DNA of 64,000 bases from contig WPIO01000134.1 of NCBI GenBank assembly GCA_009760855.2, positions 1,062,539 to 1,126,538 on the forward strand. The letters are read 5' to 3'. The DNA is from Cristatella mucedo (taxonomy: Eukaryota > Bryozoa > Phylactolaemata > Cristatellidae). The position numbers and the translations under genes were made by a program. The stretch's first letter is position 1. Every line of letters begins with the position of its first letter. Positions 39,790 to 51,694 of this stretch are shown piece by piece. The notes beneath the pieces are model-generated. The model saw only the letters and a program-made list of their open reading frames with translations. It did not search any database and was not told the origin of the DNA.

Positions 39790-41070
39790 ATACGTATAAT
39801 CTCCCACCGGTGGATATACTCGCCAAACGCAACCATTTTGACTTTCATTTCTATGGCAATGACATTAAGCTCTACCCACGTCCTGACCCTTGCTCACCCT
39901 TGCTCAGCATCCCACTTACTGATCTCCCTTGCAACTTGAGTAGACTCTATCGTCTTTGGATGGCTACTAACTTTCTGAAGCTTAAAGACGATTCGACCAG
40001 CCTAATAGTCACGGAAAAGCCTAGTGTCGCCCTAAAGTTCGAAGACCTTACCATTAAGATGGACTCAACTAGCAGCACTCGCTATGACGTCAGCCCACAA
40101 TCTGGGTGAGTTGTTCCAAAACGACATGTCATTGAATGACCAGTATTGCCTTCGCTATCAAATAAGCCTACTTTTAGCTGAGGAATATTGCAAACATTAG
40201 GGCCTTCTTAGGCTGCAGTGTGGCAGAAAGACAAGTTCTACTGTTCGTGACATCACGTCCACATTCCTGCACTTCCCATAGAACTTCGGGTCCGTGTAAA
40301 TAATTGTTTGCAACTGGTGCAAAACTCGGCCGCTCGTCTGGCCTGCGACTAATGGCGGAGCTTTTGCGTCAACCCACTTCTGTCAGAGCCTCATCGGGCT
40401 CCTATAAAGCTCTAAATCAATTTCAGGATCCTCCCTCTGACTGACAGGTCGCTCCACTCGCTTGCACCTCATACCGACCTCTCACTCCTCGCTTCCGCCC
40501 ACTCCTCGGACCCCAGTCGTCGTCGTCGTCTCGCCTTCCTCTATCTCGCCCTTCCTCTCTCCTTCCTCTCTCTCTCTCTGTCTCTGTCTCTGTTTCTCTC
40601 TGTCTCCCTCCCTCTCTCTCTCTCCCTCTCTCTATTCTCGCACTATTGAGAGTCACTGCTAGCGATCGGGTCTGCCTGCAGTTATCACGCACCGAAAGTC
40701 CGGATATCGCTTCCGGCTTCAGCCACCTCTGCATGGACTTGGCATCGCAAAGTCTCAGCAAAAGACGAACTCTGTTCCACTCAGGTTTCCAGGGGTCCCT
40801 GTAAGCCCATCTGTTTCTCTCTTTGTGCTTGCTTGGCGCCCTTAGCTGTGCGAAATTCAGTACATGTCACTAGCCAGGTATACTGCTGGCAAGCGAGTGT
40901 CTCGTTGTGTGGTTTCGCATGCTCGTCTAAGCACGACAGCTTGCTTGTCGTTAACTCTTAATTATTGCTTCACTCTAGGAGCGAGTTGTAAAGTGCCCGG
41001 ATTTAGATTGAGTTGTCTGGGGCGAGATAAAAAGGCTTATTACTATTATTTCTATAGTCTCCTTAAAAAT
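39790..41070 (+). mobile_element. LINE A-like copy, decayed
   Basis: Reads VDILAKRNHFDFHFYGNDIK (the FHFYADD site with ADD lost), MATNFLKLKDDSTSLIVTEK, then the ARLxC region near 40320, and ends in a 3' tail near 41000-41060 (GTAAAGTGCCCGGATTTAGA). It has a (CT)n tract inside. Confidence 0.78.
40557..40632. repeat. (CT)n-rich tract inside LINE
   Basis: CTCTCT with TCTGTCTCTG interruptions within the LINE copy. Confidence 0.85.
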
Positions 41071-42143
41071 TGACCTCCACCACTGGAACGTGACACTGAA
41101 AGCTTATACCAAGACGGGCCTCTTCGGAGGCGACAGATAAAAAGGTTAAAGGTTAAACAAAAGCCTCGCATCCGCACTGTGGGTGTCGCGAGACGCCCGA
41201 TGCAGCAGTGCTTCTAGAGTCGCTTTCTCGCTCAGGCTCCCCTTGCACAGCTTTCGGGGGAGGTTTTTTAAAGCCTCAGTAGAAATTTCTCATTCGGTAT
41301 TACTCATTTAATCCCGTGCTAGACTAACAGGGAACAATATGTCTGAAGGTTTTCATCCCCGAGCGACTTGTAACGCTTAGTATCAGTTGGTCGGCTCTGC
41401 TTATTGAACTGATGTCAGTAGGTGGGCCTTTCAACGATTCCCTAAACAATGTATTCAAAAGATCATTTTTATCCACTCAGAAGAGACCACCTCAAAAGTA
41501 AAAAGGTGCGACGCCATGCTAGCATACTAGTCTGGGTGTCCCCCACGTACCGTTGAGACGCAGCTTGAATTCGCGAGTTGTAGTTGGGGGCCCCCCTTGG
41601 GCAGGCCTCACTCATTAGCCCATCCTCCTCCATAAGCTCGTTTAGCTTCTTAAAAAGCAGAGCCCCTTCTGGCATAGAACAACGATTCTCCTCACCGAAC
41701 GAAATGTACCAAGAGTTGATTTTGTACCATCATCGAATGAACACTGAGCAAAAGGGCACTTCAGACATTCTTAAAAGTGCATAGCGCCAATTTTAGAAGA
41801 GTCGGCATCAAGGAACAAAAGGAGCACCACCCCGTGGCCTCTTTAAACGTCACCTTAAAAGAGACTTTCTCACACCGAAGTTGGTGAGACTGAGACTGCA
41901 GTAGAGCCAGGCTCTCGCAGCCTCATTTGGGAAAAATTGATTTGCTCCCTGCAGAACGACCAATCGTTGCTTTGTGTCGGAGGAATGAATGGCCCAGAAA
42001 GCTCTTTAGCCCCTCTAAAACTTGTTATTCATAATTTTTGGGAACGCCTCATACTGTGAGCTGAAGGCGAGACTCTCGGAAGCCGGAAGTCGGTGCCCGA
42101 TCTTTCAGATAGACCGACCGAGGTATTTATTTAAGGATTTCAC
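41071..42143. other. Spacer, no gene seen
   Basis: A 68-codon minus frame (FKKLNELMEEDGLMSEACPR) near 41475-41675 is unrecognised. No RNA gene or element identified. Confidence 0.45.
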
Positions 42144-42200
42144 GGTAGACTCACCGAGGCAGCTATTTTAGGGTAGACTCACCGAGGCAGCTACTTAAGG
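42144..42200. repeat. 28-bp tandem duplication
   Basis: GGTAGACTCACCGAGGCAGC followed by TATTTTAG or TACTTAAG occurs twice in tandem; a further partial CCGACCGAGGTATTTATTTA lies upstream. Confidence 0.85.
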
Positions 42201-42269
42201 ATTTTAGAATGTGAACCACTTTGTCATCGACATACACGTAAGCCTTACACAGATAGGCCATCTGTAGCA

Positions 42270-43770
42270 TCGTCGATTCTCGCTTCCGCACAGGTCGTGA
42301 AGGATATTAATGCTGTTATGACCTTTTGGATGATGCTAATTAGGAAGCGCCTCTCTGCTGGTACTCCTGGATCTATCAGCAGCATATCTATGCCACTATT
42401 GATCAGCAAGACCCTTTCGGAGCGCCTCTCCACATGCCTACGTATCGCCGGTGGCACAGTGCTCAACTCTGTTGGATTTCACCGTATTGAGCGACGCCAC
42501 GGGGTTTAGATGTCAGCGGCTGTCGGTCATCGAGAGAGCCACAAGAGTATGGGGTGCCATAAGGTTCGGTGCTAGTCTTACTACTTATTAATATGTATAC
42601 TCTCCGCGTGGCCAATATCAGCGTGGCCAATATGAACGCCAGCACAATCTCGGCTTCCGCTTCCTCGCCGATGACACGCAGCTCTACCTATCCTTCTACA
42701 CTTCTTAGCATTGCTTCTCTTTCGACTTACTTAATTCCCTTGCCTTCCTGAATCGACGAAATTCGCGTTTGGATGGCTTGGCATTATCTGAACCTTGTGG
42801 ATGACAAGATTGACCTCATATTTATAGGCAAACCTAGTGTAGCTCTGAGGTGGGCTTACCTAATCCTCAAGATTAGTTCAACTAGTATCACTGCAGCGAT
42901 GGGTGCCCTTTATTTAGACGTACTAATCGAAAACGACTTGTCATTAGAAGAGCACCGTTCCTCTACTGCTAAATCGGTTAACTTTTAGTTCAGGAACATG
43001 ACCACAACCGAGCCTGCTTAGGTAAGATTACGACAGCCAAACTCGTCCGTAAGTAGCGAAAAACTCAGTGGCTCGTCTGGTCGGTCGTCAACGGGCGGAG
43101 CAGCCACGTGACCTCACTTCTGTCAGGGCTTCATTGGCTCCCTATCTAGCTAGCATCGGATTAATTTCAAGATCCTCGTCAGTCTAGCTCGAAGGTCACA
43201 TAAGTCGCCGCTTGGACCCCAGTCTCCCTATCCGACCTCTTTGCTCCTCCTCCGGTCACGTGCTCTCGAACAACCCGCTCCCTTCTCAGAATCTCTCCGT
43301 CCCTCGCAATAAATTATCTAATATTAAAATAAATTTACTAATCTAATAAATATATATTAAGATCTTTAGGTGATCGATTTGCAGTCCGCATGCACCAAAA
43401 GGCTGGAACTTGCGCCTTGGTACGGTCAGTGCCTGCCATGATCTTGCATCCTATAAGTCTCAGCTCCAGACGTGTCTGTTCGAGTCAGGTTTACCTTAAA
43501 CCCAGTAAACTTGTCTTTTTTTGTTCCGGTCTACTTTGCGTGTGTATCTGTGCATGAGCCAGTGCATGCTACTCGCGAGAGGTCTTACTGCCCTGTGGCA
43601 ATGAGTGTCTTTGCTGGCCTGGGCACGATGCCTGCATTTGAATGCTTCATACCATGTATATCATTAACCCTTAGGTGCTGATTCTCTTGCAGCGATTTTT
43701 AAAGCGCCTGGAAAGTGAGCATTCTATTATGGCTCAAAAAAGCGACATGTCATTATTGTTGCTATTATTA
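42270..43770 (+). mobile_element. LINE A-like copy, decayed
   Basis: Contains LLISKTLSERLSTCLRIAGG (the DHKVLLERLSSRLGI region), GFRFLADDTQLYLSF near 42650-42700 in another frame, LNLVDDKIDLIFIGKPSVAL at 42790, and a 3' tail with AAAGCGCCTGGAAAGTGAGC near 43705. Multiple frameshifts. Confidence 0.82.
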
Positions 43771-43786
43771 AAACAGAGTTAGAGCT

Positions 43787-43922
43787 GCCAGCTGGTTTGG
43801 CCAGTGGTTAAGGTGCTCCCCCAACCAAGGTCTGGCCGAGGTCCTGGGCTCGAGTCCCATGGCATATGTGAAGCCCCTGAATAGAGATTACGTTCTCTAA
43901 GGGTGCTAGACAAAATAACTGT
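43787..43922 (+). mobile_element. SINE family 1
   Basis: GCTGGTTTGGCCAGTGGTTA head, CTGGGCTCGAGTCCC B box and GAATAGAGATTACGTTCTCT tail. One base lost in the A-box region. Confidence 0.9.
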
Positions 43923-44960
43923 ATATTTATATCTTATATGTATATATCTTCATTTAAAATGTAAATGTAATGCTAAATAAAAGTTTAGCGATCAGCAACA
44001 TCTCATTTTCAGAAGCCGCGGTACAAACGTCAACCAGCGTACTCACAGTATTACATTGAGCTCATTCATCTGCGGAAACAGAGGCTTAGCAGCATCGGCA
44101 GTAGAAGCATCTTTGAAAATAATGGAGCGCAGAGAGAAGCGAGAAAAAGAATGAAGATGAAAGCAAAAGAGAAATAGAGGAGAGCAGAAAGAAAGAAAGA
44201 AAAAAGAGAGATCGAGATTGAGCACCCCACACAGGATCCGCGTACGATTCTCACACCAACTAACGGCTACACTGTGCATTACATTTAGGGTAGAAAGGCT
44301 CTTTTGCTACTCAGTAACCATTCCACCGAACTGCAGGACGGCATTCACTATTATGGAGCAGCATTGCTCCAGCTTTTCGTGAAGGCATACTCATGCAGTG
44401 CTTGCAAGCTGGGGAACGGAAGTAGCACGTACTTGTGCCTGTAAGCGGAAGCTACAGCCACGAAATGCACAGCACGATAAAGCACGAGAATGCAGCCCTG
44501 GAAAGGCCAACTAACGAAGCGCGCCTAAAGCTAGCCCTCGCCAGTTCATAAAAAGTGGAAGAGAAAGTGTCTCGGCGGCTTTCATCCCGCTTGTAACAGG
44601 TGATTAAGAAAAACATGCTGCGTACTTGAACCCCACGACCTGGGTTCTCGGTCGAACCAGGATTTTTGTGTAGGAGACAATACCCACAAAGAATGAACAA
44701 TTACAGCTCATGATCGCGGTGTTAATTTGAAGCGGACTCAGTGCTTGAGCTCATTGATTGGCAGGAGGTATAATTTCGACGCTAGTGACGGTCGCAGCTA
44801 CAACAGTACACCCGTCTCGATATACAAAGAAAAGGGATCATTAAAATAATCCGTGCCGGGAGATGCGTCATCAACCGCGAAGTCGCCAAGCCCGGACACC
44901 AGGATCTGCCACGAGCTTAGGGCATGTATCTGCCGGGTGCCTTTAACGACCACAAACGCT

Positions 44961-44964
<4 letters not shown>
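43923..44964. other. Spacer, no gene seen
   Basis: A purine-rich stretch at 44125-44220 and short frames only. A GGTTCTCGGTCGAACC motif near 44640 is tRNA-like but isolated. Confidence 0.45.
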
Positions 44965-45039
<75 letters not shown>

Positions 45040-45114
45040 GTCTGCCTGCCTGTCTGTCTGTCTCTCTGTCTCTGTCTGTCTGTCTGTCTCCCTCTGTCTC
45101 TCTCATTCTCTCCC

Positions 45115-45195
<81 letters not shown>
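44965..45195. repeat. Compound (CT)n/(CTGT)n microsatellite
   Basis: Two CT runs (44965-45033, 45118-45195) around a CTGTCTGCCTGCC-type centre; lies about 55 bases downstream of the candidate exon on its intron side. Confidence 0.95.
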
Positions 45196-45197
<2 letters not shown>

Positions 45198-45251
45198 CCC
45201 CTCTCTACCCGGAACGAGCCGCTAGTCGGACGGCATCTGCACACAATTTAC

Positions 45252-45411
45252 AGCAGGACATGAGCAGCATCTTCGTGGATTCAGCAGAGCGCGCAGCTGC
45301 GATTGCAGCAGCTACTCTAATGGCGTCGCAGCAGCGGCCGTACTCGCCCTCACTCTGCAGGCGCTCGACGCCCGATATGCCCTCTGCCGGCTCTTGCCGC
45401 GAGTCGAACGT
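45252..45411 (-). CDS. Candidate exon of an unidentified host gene
   Basis: A strong pyrimidine-rich acceptor (TCCACTGCACTCCACCTCTC then AG) precedes an open 160-base exon ending at T|GTAAAT. It reads TFDSRQEPAEGISGVERLQ, then SEGEYGRCCDAIRVAAAIAA and ARSAESTKMLLMSC, a Ser/Glu-rich start and an Ala-rich amphipathic helix. Local GC and CpG content rise as they do at the exons of the F-box gene. I do not recognise the protein. Splice signals and helix pattern support a real exon; chance in GC-rich DNA is the alternative. Confidence 0.45.
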
Positions 45412-46446
45412 CTGAGAGGTGGAGTGCAGTGGAGGAAGTGGACGCAGCGAAACGTTTACGCGTCTCGAAAAGCCAGCGCCGGGAGCCCGGCTCGCAGGAA
45501 CTCGCCGCCTCCACACCCGAAAGAGCCACCGCCAGCTCTCCAGCGGTCGGTATGACGAGTGGTAAATGGCGTGACGTGCACCTGGCCTGGATTTCTGCCC
45601 CACTCCCCGTCGGTCCGAGCGCCGCTCGCTAATGGGCCAAATTCGCTTGCCGGCGCCGCCGCTCTTGATTGCCCCCTCGAACTGCTGGCGATGTGGCCTC
45701 GGAAGTCCTGCGGGCGGCGGCCTCGTGCCACTGCGTCTCGCCGCCCGAGCCGCTAGATCACTGCTCGCTCGCCCGCCTCCCCGAGTAAACGAGAGCTGCC
45801 CTTTTCATTGGTTATCGAGCTTAATATTCAGGCTCGTTGTTCTAGGGGGGAGGGAGAGAGTGGGGGCCGAGACAATCGGGGCGTTGAGGGTGCCAGCCAA
45901 TTTGGCATTCCCGCCAAGCTTTTACCCAGCAGCCCCATTTCAATGCGTGTGTGCGTTCCCAGCCTACTAGACTTCTCCTAGACAGCTCTGGCCTTCCAGC
46001 GGGGCGGCGTGGCCTCTGGAACTTGTGGACGACTTGTGCACTCGTGACGAGCAGCGCGAGTCCCCTTGGAATGAATCCCCGTGCTAATCGCCCCGACTAC
46101 CGTCGCACGGGGATTCCTTCAAACTGCGTCTTTAAGGGGACGCTGAATAGTCAGCAGGACTTTGATTCCGGTAGCTGAAGAGAATATAAGCGGGCCTATT
46201 AATGAGGAGCCGTCGACCTTTGACATAGAGAAGGCATCGCAATACCAGCCTTTCAGAGTAGCATCTCACCCCGGCCCCATTAAGGAACTGTGGGCCATCT
46301 GATTGTCACGGTGTCAGCCATTACACTAGCATCGCTGCTACTACTAAGAAGCGGTATTACTCGTCGTCTGCACGCGATCGTACCTTAAAAAGTGAACAGA
46401 AAGAGAGGAGTGCAAACGGCCGAAGCAAAAGCGAGCCATCATTCAC
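45412..46446. other. GC-rich region upstream of candidate exon
   Basis: CpG-rich to about 45800, then neutral. Overlapping long frames on both strands have no recognisable domain. It could hold a promoter or first exon of the same unidentified gene. Confidence 0.35.
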
Positions 46447-46629
46447 TTAGGGAGCAACGTCCAATCGCCCAGCCTGTTTGTTCTCGAAAAAAATGACGAT
46501 CTTCGTCGGCTCATTCGAAGGCGCCAGACAGCACATGCCGATCCGACATTGTGGCCTGGTAACAGCATTTGGGATCGTTTCCTCGCTCCAAGTGGAGATA
46601 TGGATCGCCATGCTCGGTTCACTCGACAA
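46447..46629 (-). other. Unidentified 60-codon frame
   Basis: The minus frame reads MAIHISTWSEETIPNAVTRP and PTKIVIFFENKQAGRLDVAP before a stop. It follows a tRNA-like stretch (ACGGGTTCGAGTCTGTC on the minus strand, about 46635-46660). It may be an exon or a fragment of an unrecognised mobile element. Confidence 0.25.
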
Positions 46630-47414
46630 ACAAAAAATCCTGCTGCCAGACAGACTCGAACCCGTGACTTACGGGATGGAATGAAAGGCAGACTACCGGT
46701 AGTGAGTTTGCCAGCTGTGTCCAGGTAAAACTTGGTTGTTGAGCGTTAAAGTCTCTTGCTAAACCCCTAAGAAACGAGGATCGATTGCTAAAAGGGAGTT
46801 GTTGACTACCACCTTGGGAGACTTATGCTCGACTTTTACAGATGTATACATTTACACAGTTACCTGAGTTGCTTTGTCGAAAAAACTGCAGAGATTTCTA
46901 TACTTCCAATAGAGAAACCGGGATTTTGAAATCACAAAGAGCTTTTTTTCATAAGAGCACTATGTTAGCTAAGAATCACCATGCCAGAAGAAACCGAGGG
47001 GACGTCGAGATGTGCTTTTGCATATGCAAGATGAGTCGCATCAGTGGCGGACATGCGGAGCATTCAGCACTCGGACATGATGTAAGTTCGTTCTTTAGTG
47101 AGTTCCACATACAATAGTATGTTACTTCGAAGGCGAACGATCTTCGTAGCTGGTTGACTTGTGGTGAGACTAGTGTTGTAGAATTGCTTCAGAGAAGCCC
47201 AGTATTGTTTCAAGTTACGCTACTCTCGTAGCTTTTAGTAGCGAGAGAGGTAAGATTGCTGCTGGAATTGGCATGCACGTATTTATCGCAGTGTGTGCTC
47301 CCTAACGTGACGCGTTTTTTCCTCCAAACAATCTGATAAATTTAATAAAATATGGAGTGCCCAGGAATTTGTGAGCTGACTGTATCTCTCTGCAACGGCT
47401 GGCTGGCTTTCTCT

Positions 47415-47418
<4 letters not shown>
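46630..47418. other. Spacer, no gene seen
   Basis: Nothing supportable beyond short frames. Confidence 0.5.

Positions 47419-47477
<59 letters not shown>
47419..47477. repeat. (CT)n microsatellite
   Basis: Uninterrupted CT dinucleotides. Confidence 0.95.
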
Positions 47478-47479
<2 letters not shown>

Positions 47480-47774
47480 GTCACTCACTAGCGTTTACTA
47501 TACAGCTACATATATATTTGTCTATTTATCGATACATCTAGCTGCTTACCTTTGACTGTGCACAGGCTCTAAAGCAGAATCGCGGCATGGAGCGGCAGAT
47601 AGCGATGGCAGTCAAGGTTCGATATCTACCACGACGCAGGCAGTTTTCTGCCTCGACACACTACGCTTGCTGATAATACTGAAATGGTGGCAAGCTGGTA
47701 TTAGTGAAGCAATACTGTGTGGCGCGACCCTCAGATAATAGTACTTGTCCACCTTGCTCCTCCAGTGCCCCTGA

Positions 47775-47905
47775 GTTATGGCCCAGGGGTGAGTAAGGCT
47801 TTCTCTCTTCACGACCCGCGTCGCATGCTGCAGCTCTGCAGTAGTCGATCCGCTCTCTTCTGTCGTTGTACAAATGAGGCTGTTAAATTGGCTCATTTTT
47901 TAATT
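47775..47905 (+). mobile_element. SINE family 2, diverged
   Basis: GTGAGTAAGGCTTTCTCTCT head, then CTCTTCTGTCGTTGTACAAATGAGG and GCTGTTAAATTGGCTCATTT, matching the 3' end of the 22.9 kb copy. Confidence 0.7.
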
Positions 47906-49677
47906 TTTCCTTTCTTTATCAGCACTCTTCTGGTTAATTATTAACCGCTCCGCTTCTTACTGGTCCAGCGGGCTTGTCGGTCTGACCTCTCACCTTGGTG
48001 AGGGGCGAGGCGGTCAACATACGCATGCGTACCTTCCCGTGTTAAAGCTGCCTGACTGAGCTCGGTTCTTTGGTCGGGCGGCGTGAGTAGAGGCTGGGCT
48101 ATTCGTGGTCTGCCTAGTGTTCTGATGTTCCACATGATCTTATGTTCCTTCTCGTGTTGTGTTGTACCTCGCCGATCTCACAATGTCGTCGTCAACAGCA
48201 CCCTGCCCTTGTCGATAAAAGTAACGGGAAAAGTAGCGGAACAGCCGGACCCGCACGTCTGCACTCTTTAAAACTGCGATGTTCTACGAAGGTCTGGATA
48301 GGCTTTGGCCTTGGCCTTGGTCGGCACTTCGCACCTTAGGCACAATCGCTCCTCCAGCACCTTGGCATATTTCCAGACAGAAAGCACATGTTTCTTTTAG
48401 ATCGAGTAGCAAATTGAATGTCATTAAAGTGTACCCCATTAGTCTCTCATAAAGTCCGAAGCAGCGATCTCTATCTACGTAACCGTTGACGTAGGAAGCG
48501 ACGCAGTGGAAATGAGGTCGAATGAACGCCCGTCCGAAAGGCTCTGGGTGGACAGTCTTCATTTCTCAAGTGTTCGGCAGTTATAAAGTTTCTCATTTCA
48601 TTTCTCAAGTTTCTCTTTGCTTTGGCTTCAGCTCTCTTCCTCGCCTGATGCAGAATTATGCAGAAAAACTGAACAGGCAGCTCGCCACAATTCACAATGT
48701 TAATAGGCCACTGGCAAAATAGTCGCGGTCATCGGTACCTTGTAAAAACGGTACCCTTTTCGAGAAACATTTTTTTGAAGGCTTCGAGCGAATTGATTTA
48801 GTAATTTATTATTTCAGCTACTTTTTTTTTAGCTTTGTGTGACCTTGCCAAGATAATGTTTATAGATAACACGCATGGATAATATTTATGGATAACAAGG
48901 CACCTTCACAGTTGTGACGTTGGTGGCTTATTCGTGATAAGCCGTTGTATATTTTCATCAGGGAAATCGGGGAATGACCGACGCAGTAGGAAATATATTG
49001 CACAACAAAAAGCACCAAAATTCACATACACTATCAGCCTAGAACCAGGTAGCATGGCAAAGGCAGGCTGGGAAAAATGCCGTTGACGGATTCCTGAAGT
49101 AGATTAAGTAGATACAATGAACCTTCTGTTGTCTGATTTCGCCTGATGCGAAATGCAGTATGAAATGAAGTGCTTCTTTACCTTGAGTTATAGTTTATGG
49201 GTTAAGGGTCAGTAGGATATGGGCTGACGAGAGAGCGAGAAAGAGCTGCCCGTAATCTACCCGATAGCCGGCACTCGGTCTTCGGCCGTCTGGCTCAGTC
49301 AGTACAATGCATCCCGGCTGGGCCGGATGGATGCCTGGAGTCTTAAATTAAGTTACTAATGATGATAATAATAATTTGACACACGTATAAAGCCATTGGA
49401 TAAGTAAATCCTCTTTCTATGCACTTCCCATACGCTAGAAAGGAAGCAGGTCAATTTGTTACTGTACGAGCTGTGAAAAGTTGAAAGCGTTTTGGTGCAG
49501 GAGCGCTGGGAGCATTCTGGTCTCTCCCCAGACAGCTGTGCGTTGTCTGCTTCGTAGAAATTAAAGCCGAAACTGTCCTCGGAGATTATTTCTTCTTATA
49601 TCTGACTTAATGACACTTAAAAAAAGCAATAAGCTCACCAGTTTCTCTCAGTATTTGAATTATCCTTATTAAAAATA
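47906..49677. other. Spacer, no gene seen
   Basis: Frames of up to 92 codons on the minus strand (48284-48562) are unrecognised. 48560-48620 repeats TTTCTCATTTCATTTCTCAA-like units. Confidence 0.45.
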
Positions 49678-49815
49678 TATAATTCATTTATATAGCGCCC
49701 CAAGAGAACTTAATCTCTATTCAGGCGCTTCACATATGCCCCGGGGCTCGAGCCCACGACCTCAGTCAGACCTTGGTCGGGGCGAGCACCTTAACCACTA
49801 GACCAAACCAGCTCA
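49678..49815 (-). mobile_element. SINE family 1, well preserved
   Basis: Reverse complement carries TGGTTTGGTCTAGTGGTTAA, GGTCGTGGGCTCGAGCCCCG and GAATAGAGATTAAGTTCTCT with GGGGCGCTATATAAATGAAT. Confidence 0.93.
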
Positions 49816-49889
49816 GCTCGGCTCTTATTGTACTGAGGGGAAAGAATTGCCAATTGTATCACTAATCACTTGAGTTACCTTCACCGCCT

Positions 49890-49960
49890 TTATAGCACAC
49901 GTTTAAAGAGCCTAGAAAGACGGGCCCGGTTCTCTTGGGGCTCTATCCAAACTTGGCTCA
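49890..49960 (+). mobile_element. LINE A 3' tail fragment
   Basis: TTTAAAGAGCCTAGAAAGAC and GTTCTCTTGGGGCTCTATCC resemble the LINE A terminal hairpin. Confidence 0.5.
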
Positions 49961-50099
49961 CTGATTCCCGTTAGCCTTTAACCTCTACGCTCTGAAATGT
50001 CTCACTAAAACAGGACCTCATTCCAGTGCAATTCCATTGATGCCGAGTTGAAATGATCGTCGCGAAAGAACGACCCGGCAATCAACAATACCACACGCT

Positions 50100-50480
50100 G
50101 CCGCGAGACCTGGGAGGATCAACATGGACTTAACCTGAATTCCTGAGAAGATCGTTAGCCAATCGCAGCAGTGCCGACTATGCAGAGCGAGTTCCTCTAA
50201 ATTTGGTCTGGAACGTACTTGCCAGGTTCGATATTTTCAATATAATAGCTGAGCTGATCTGCAACTTCTTGTTCGAGAACCCCTGACAGGAATGGCCAAA
50301 GGAAACCAGGGCGGAAGTTATTATAGTTCTCCTAGTCAAGTGCCAGCTTTTATATGAGCCGCGTGGCAAAGGCCTCTTTGCATACAGGAGCACCACCTGA
50401 GGCCAAGGGCATGTTTATTATGCTTGTGAGGATGGTCGGCGGCAAATCTAGGAAAATGAGGCAGACTACAGAAGGCAGTC
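50100..50480 (-). mobile_element. LINE A RT fragment, decayed
   Basis: The minus strand reads SIINMPLASGGAPVCKEAFAT then FLSGVLEQEVADQLSYYIEN, corresponding to NIINMSLASGHVPAPFKKAV and FLSKTLEQVVADQLNSYIET of the intact copy. Confidence 0.78.
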
Positions 50481-51440
50481 TGCACGCAGACTCGGACGTG
50501 GGCTTCGAGATGAGCTCGGCTTGAGGGGTGGTATCGTAGATAGCGATGTTGGGTTGGGAAAGAAGGACGAGGAGTTCGGTGAGGAGGCTACCGCCGGGGA
50601 ATGACTCTTTCGTTTAGCCTATCTATGCTTGTCTATCTAGAAAAGAAGCGAGCTAAACGATCCGCTTTACCGCCAAGTGCGGCTCTGAACTGCTCGAGCA
50701 GTTAAGGAGAAGGTTATGAGCCGGCTGACATTAGCATTTTTTCTTCGAGCAGCTGCGATTCACCTGCGCTCTAATGGAAGCTAGACTTGGCAAGGGTGGA
50801 TTGGTACAAGGGCGTAGGGAAGGAGCGCTGGGGCTACAGACCTTCATAGGTCTGGCTGAAGAGGCGGTGCTGGCAACCGACACAACAGCCACTCTATACC
50901 CCTGTGCACTCCTCGGCAGGACTAGTAGACTTGTCCAGGTTGTTAGGGGCTTCTGAGCTTAAGAGAGCAGTTTTTAAGGCTTGTTGGGCGACACACATTC
51001 GGCGCAAAGTTTCTAGGTCTTTCTACGACCAATTAGCACAGGTATTGCTGGACCGCCTTGCCAGTGGCTGCAATCTGTCCGGTAACGCCTGTCTTCCACC
51101 GCAAGAAAATTAGGGTCAGAGCTTACTGCTTGACTCGGCAACCCGATCGGAGCTGGTCGGGAGTTATCACCCATACCTTTTATGGTTCATCCTCGGTCCA
51201 GCTGCTGGGCCCTGTGGCCTGAGGCCAAACTGCTAGGTTAATTGAGGACTCGCCTCCGGAGGTAGGAGCAATCCCTTGGCTGCTGCTCCCTGCGCAAGGA
51301 CAATTAACTAATACGGCAGCGTATATCTATGAATTTAAATAAGGATCTGGCTGCGGCCATTATGCCCACAGCAATATGGCCAGTAGGTTCACAGTCTAAT
51401 TATTTGAAGGTGTATACGCATCGAAAACATGGTTATATAC
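50481..51440. other. Spacer, no gene seen
   Basis: GC-moderate with no recognisable gene or element. Confidence 0.5.
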
Positions 51441-51445
51441 ACGCG

Positions 51446-51446
51446 T

Positions 51447-51532
<86 letters not shown>

Positions 51533-51545
51533 GTATATATACATA
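51446..51545. repeat. (AC)n-(AT)n compound microsatellite
   Basis: About 75 bases of CA repeats followed by TATATATATGTATATATACA. Confidence 0.96.
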
Positions 51546-51579
51546 TACAAACATGTAAATATTGAAAACACGTTTTACA

Positions 51580-51680
51580 GGTTTAGTGCTTAGGCTTAAC
51601 GATTTAGGATTCGGGGGTAATGGCTTAGGGTTTGTAAGGTTTAAGGTTTAGGGTTTAGAATTAAGGTTTCGTGTTTACAG
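51580..51680. repeat. Degenerate telomere-like (TTTAGGG)n tract
   Basis: GGTTTAGTGCTTAGG, GATTTAGGATTCGGGGG, GGCTTAGGGTTTG and AAGGTTTAGGGTTTAGAATT; opposite orientation to the tract in the Mutator-like element. Confidence 0.7.
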
Positions 51681-51694
51681 CCGCTAGCTGCCAT

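Noticed and set aside
44798-45415. Frames of 130-160 codons rich in Ser-Leu or Arg-Glu
   Set aside because: They translate the (CT)n repeat and have no non-repeat domain.
46600-46690. tRNA on the minus strand around GGGTTCGAGTC
   Set aside because: The B box is good but I could not pair an acceptor stem or anticodon arm; probably SINE debris.
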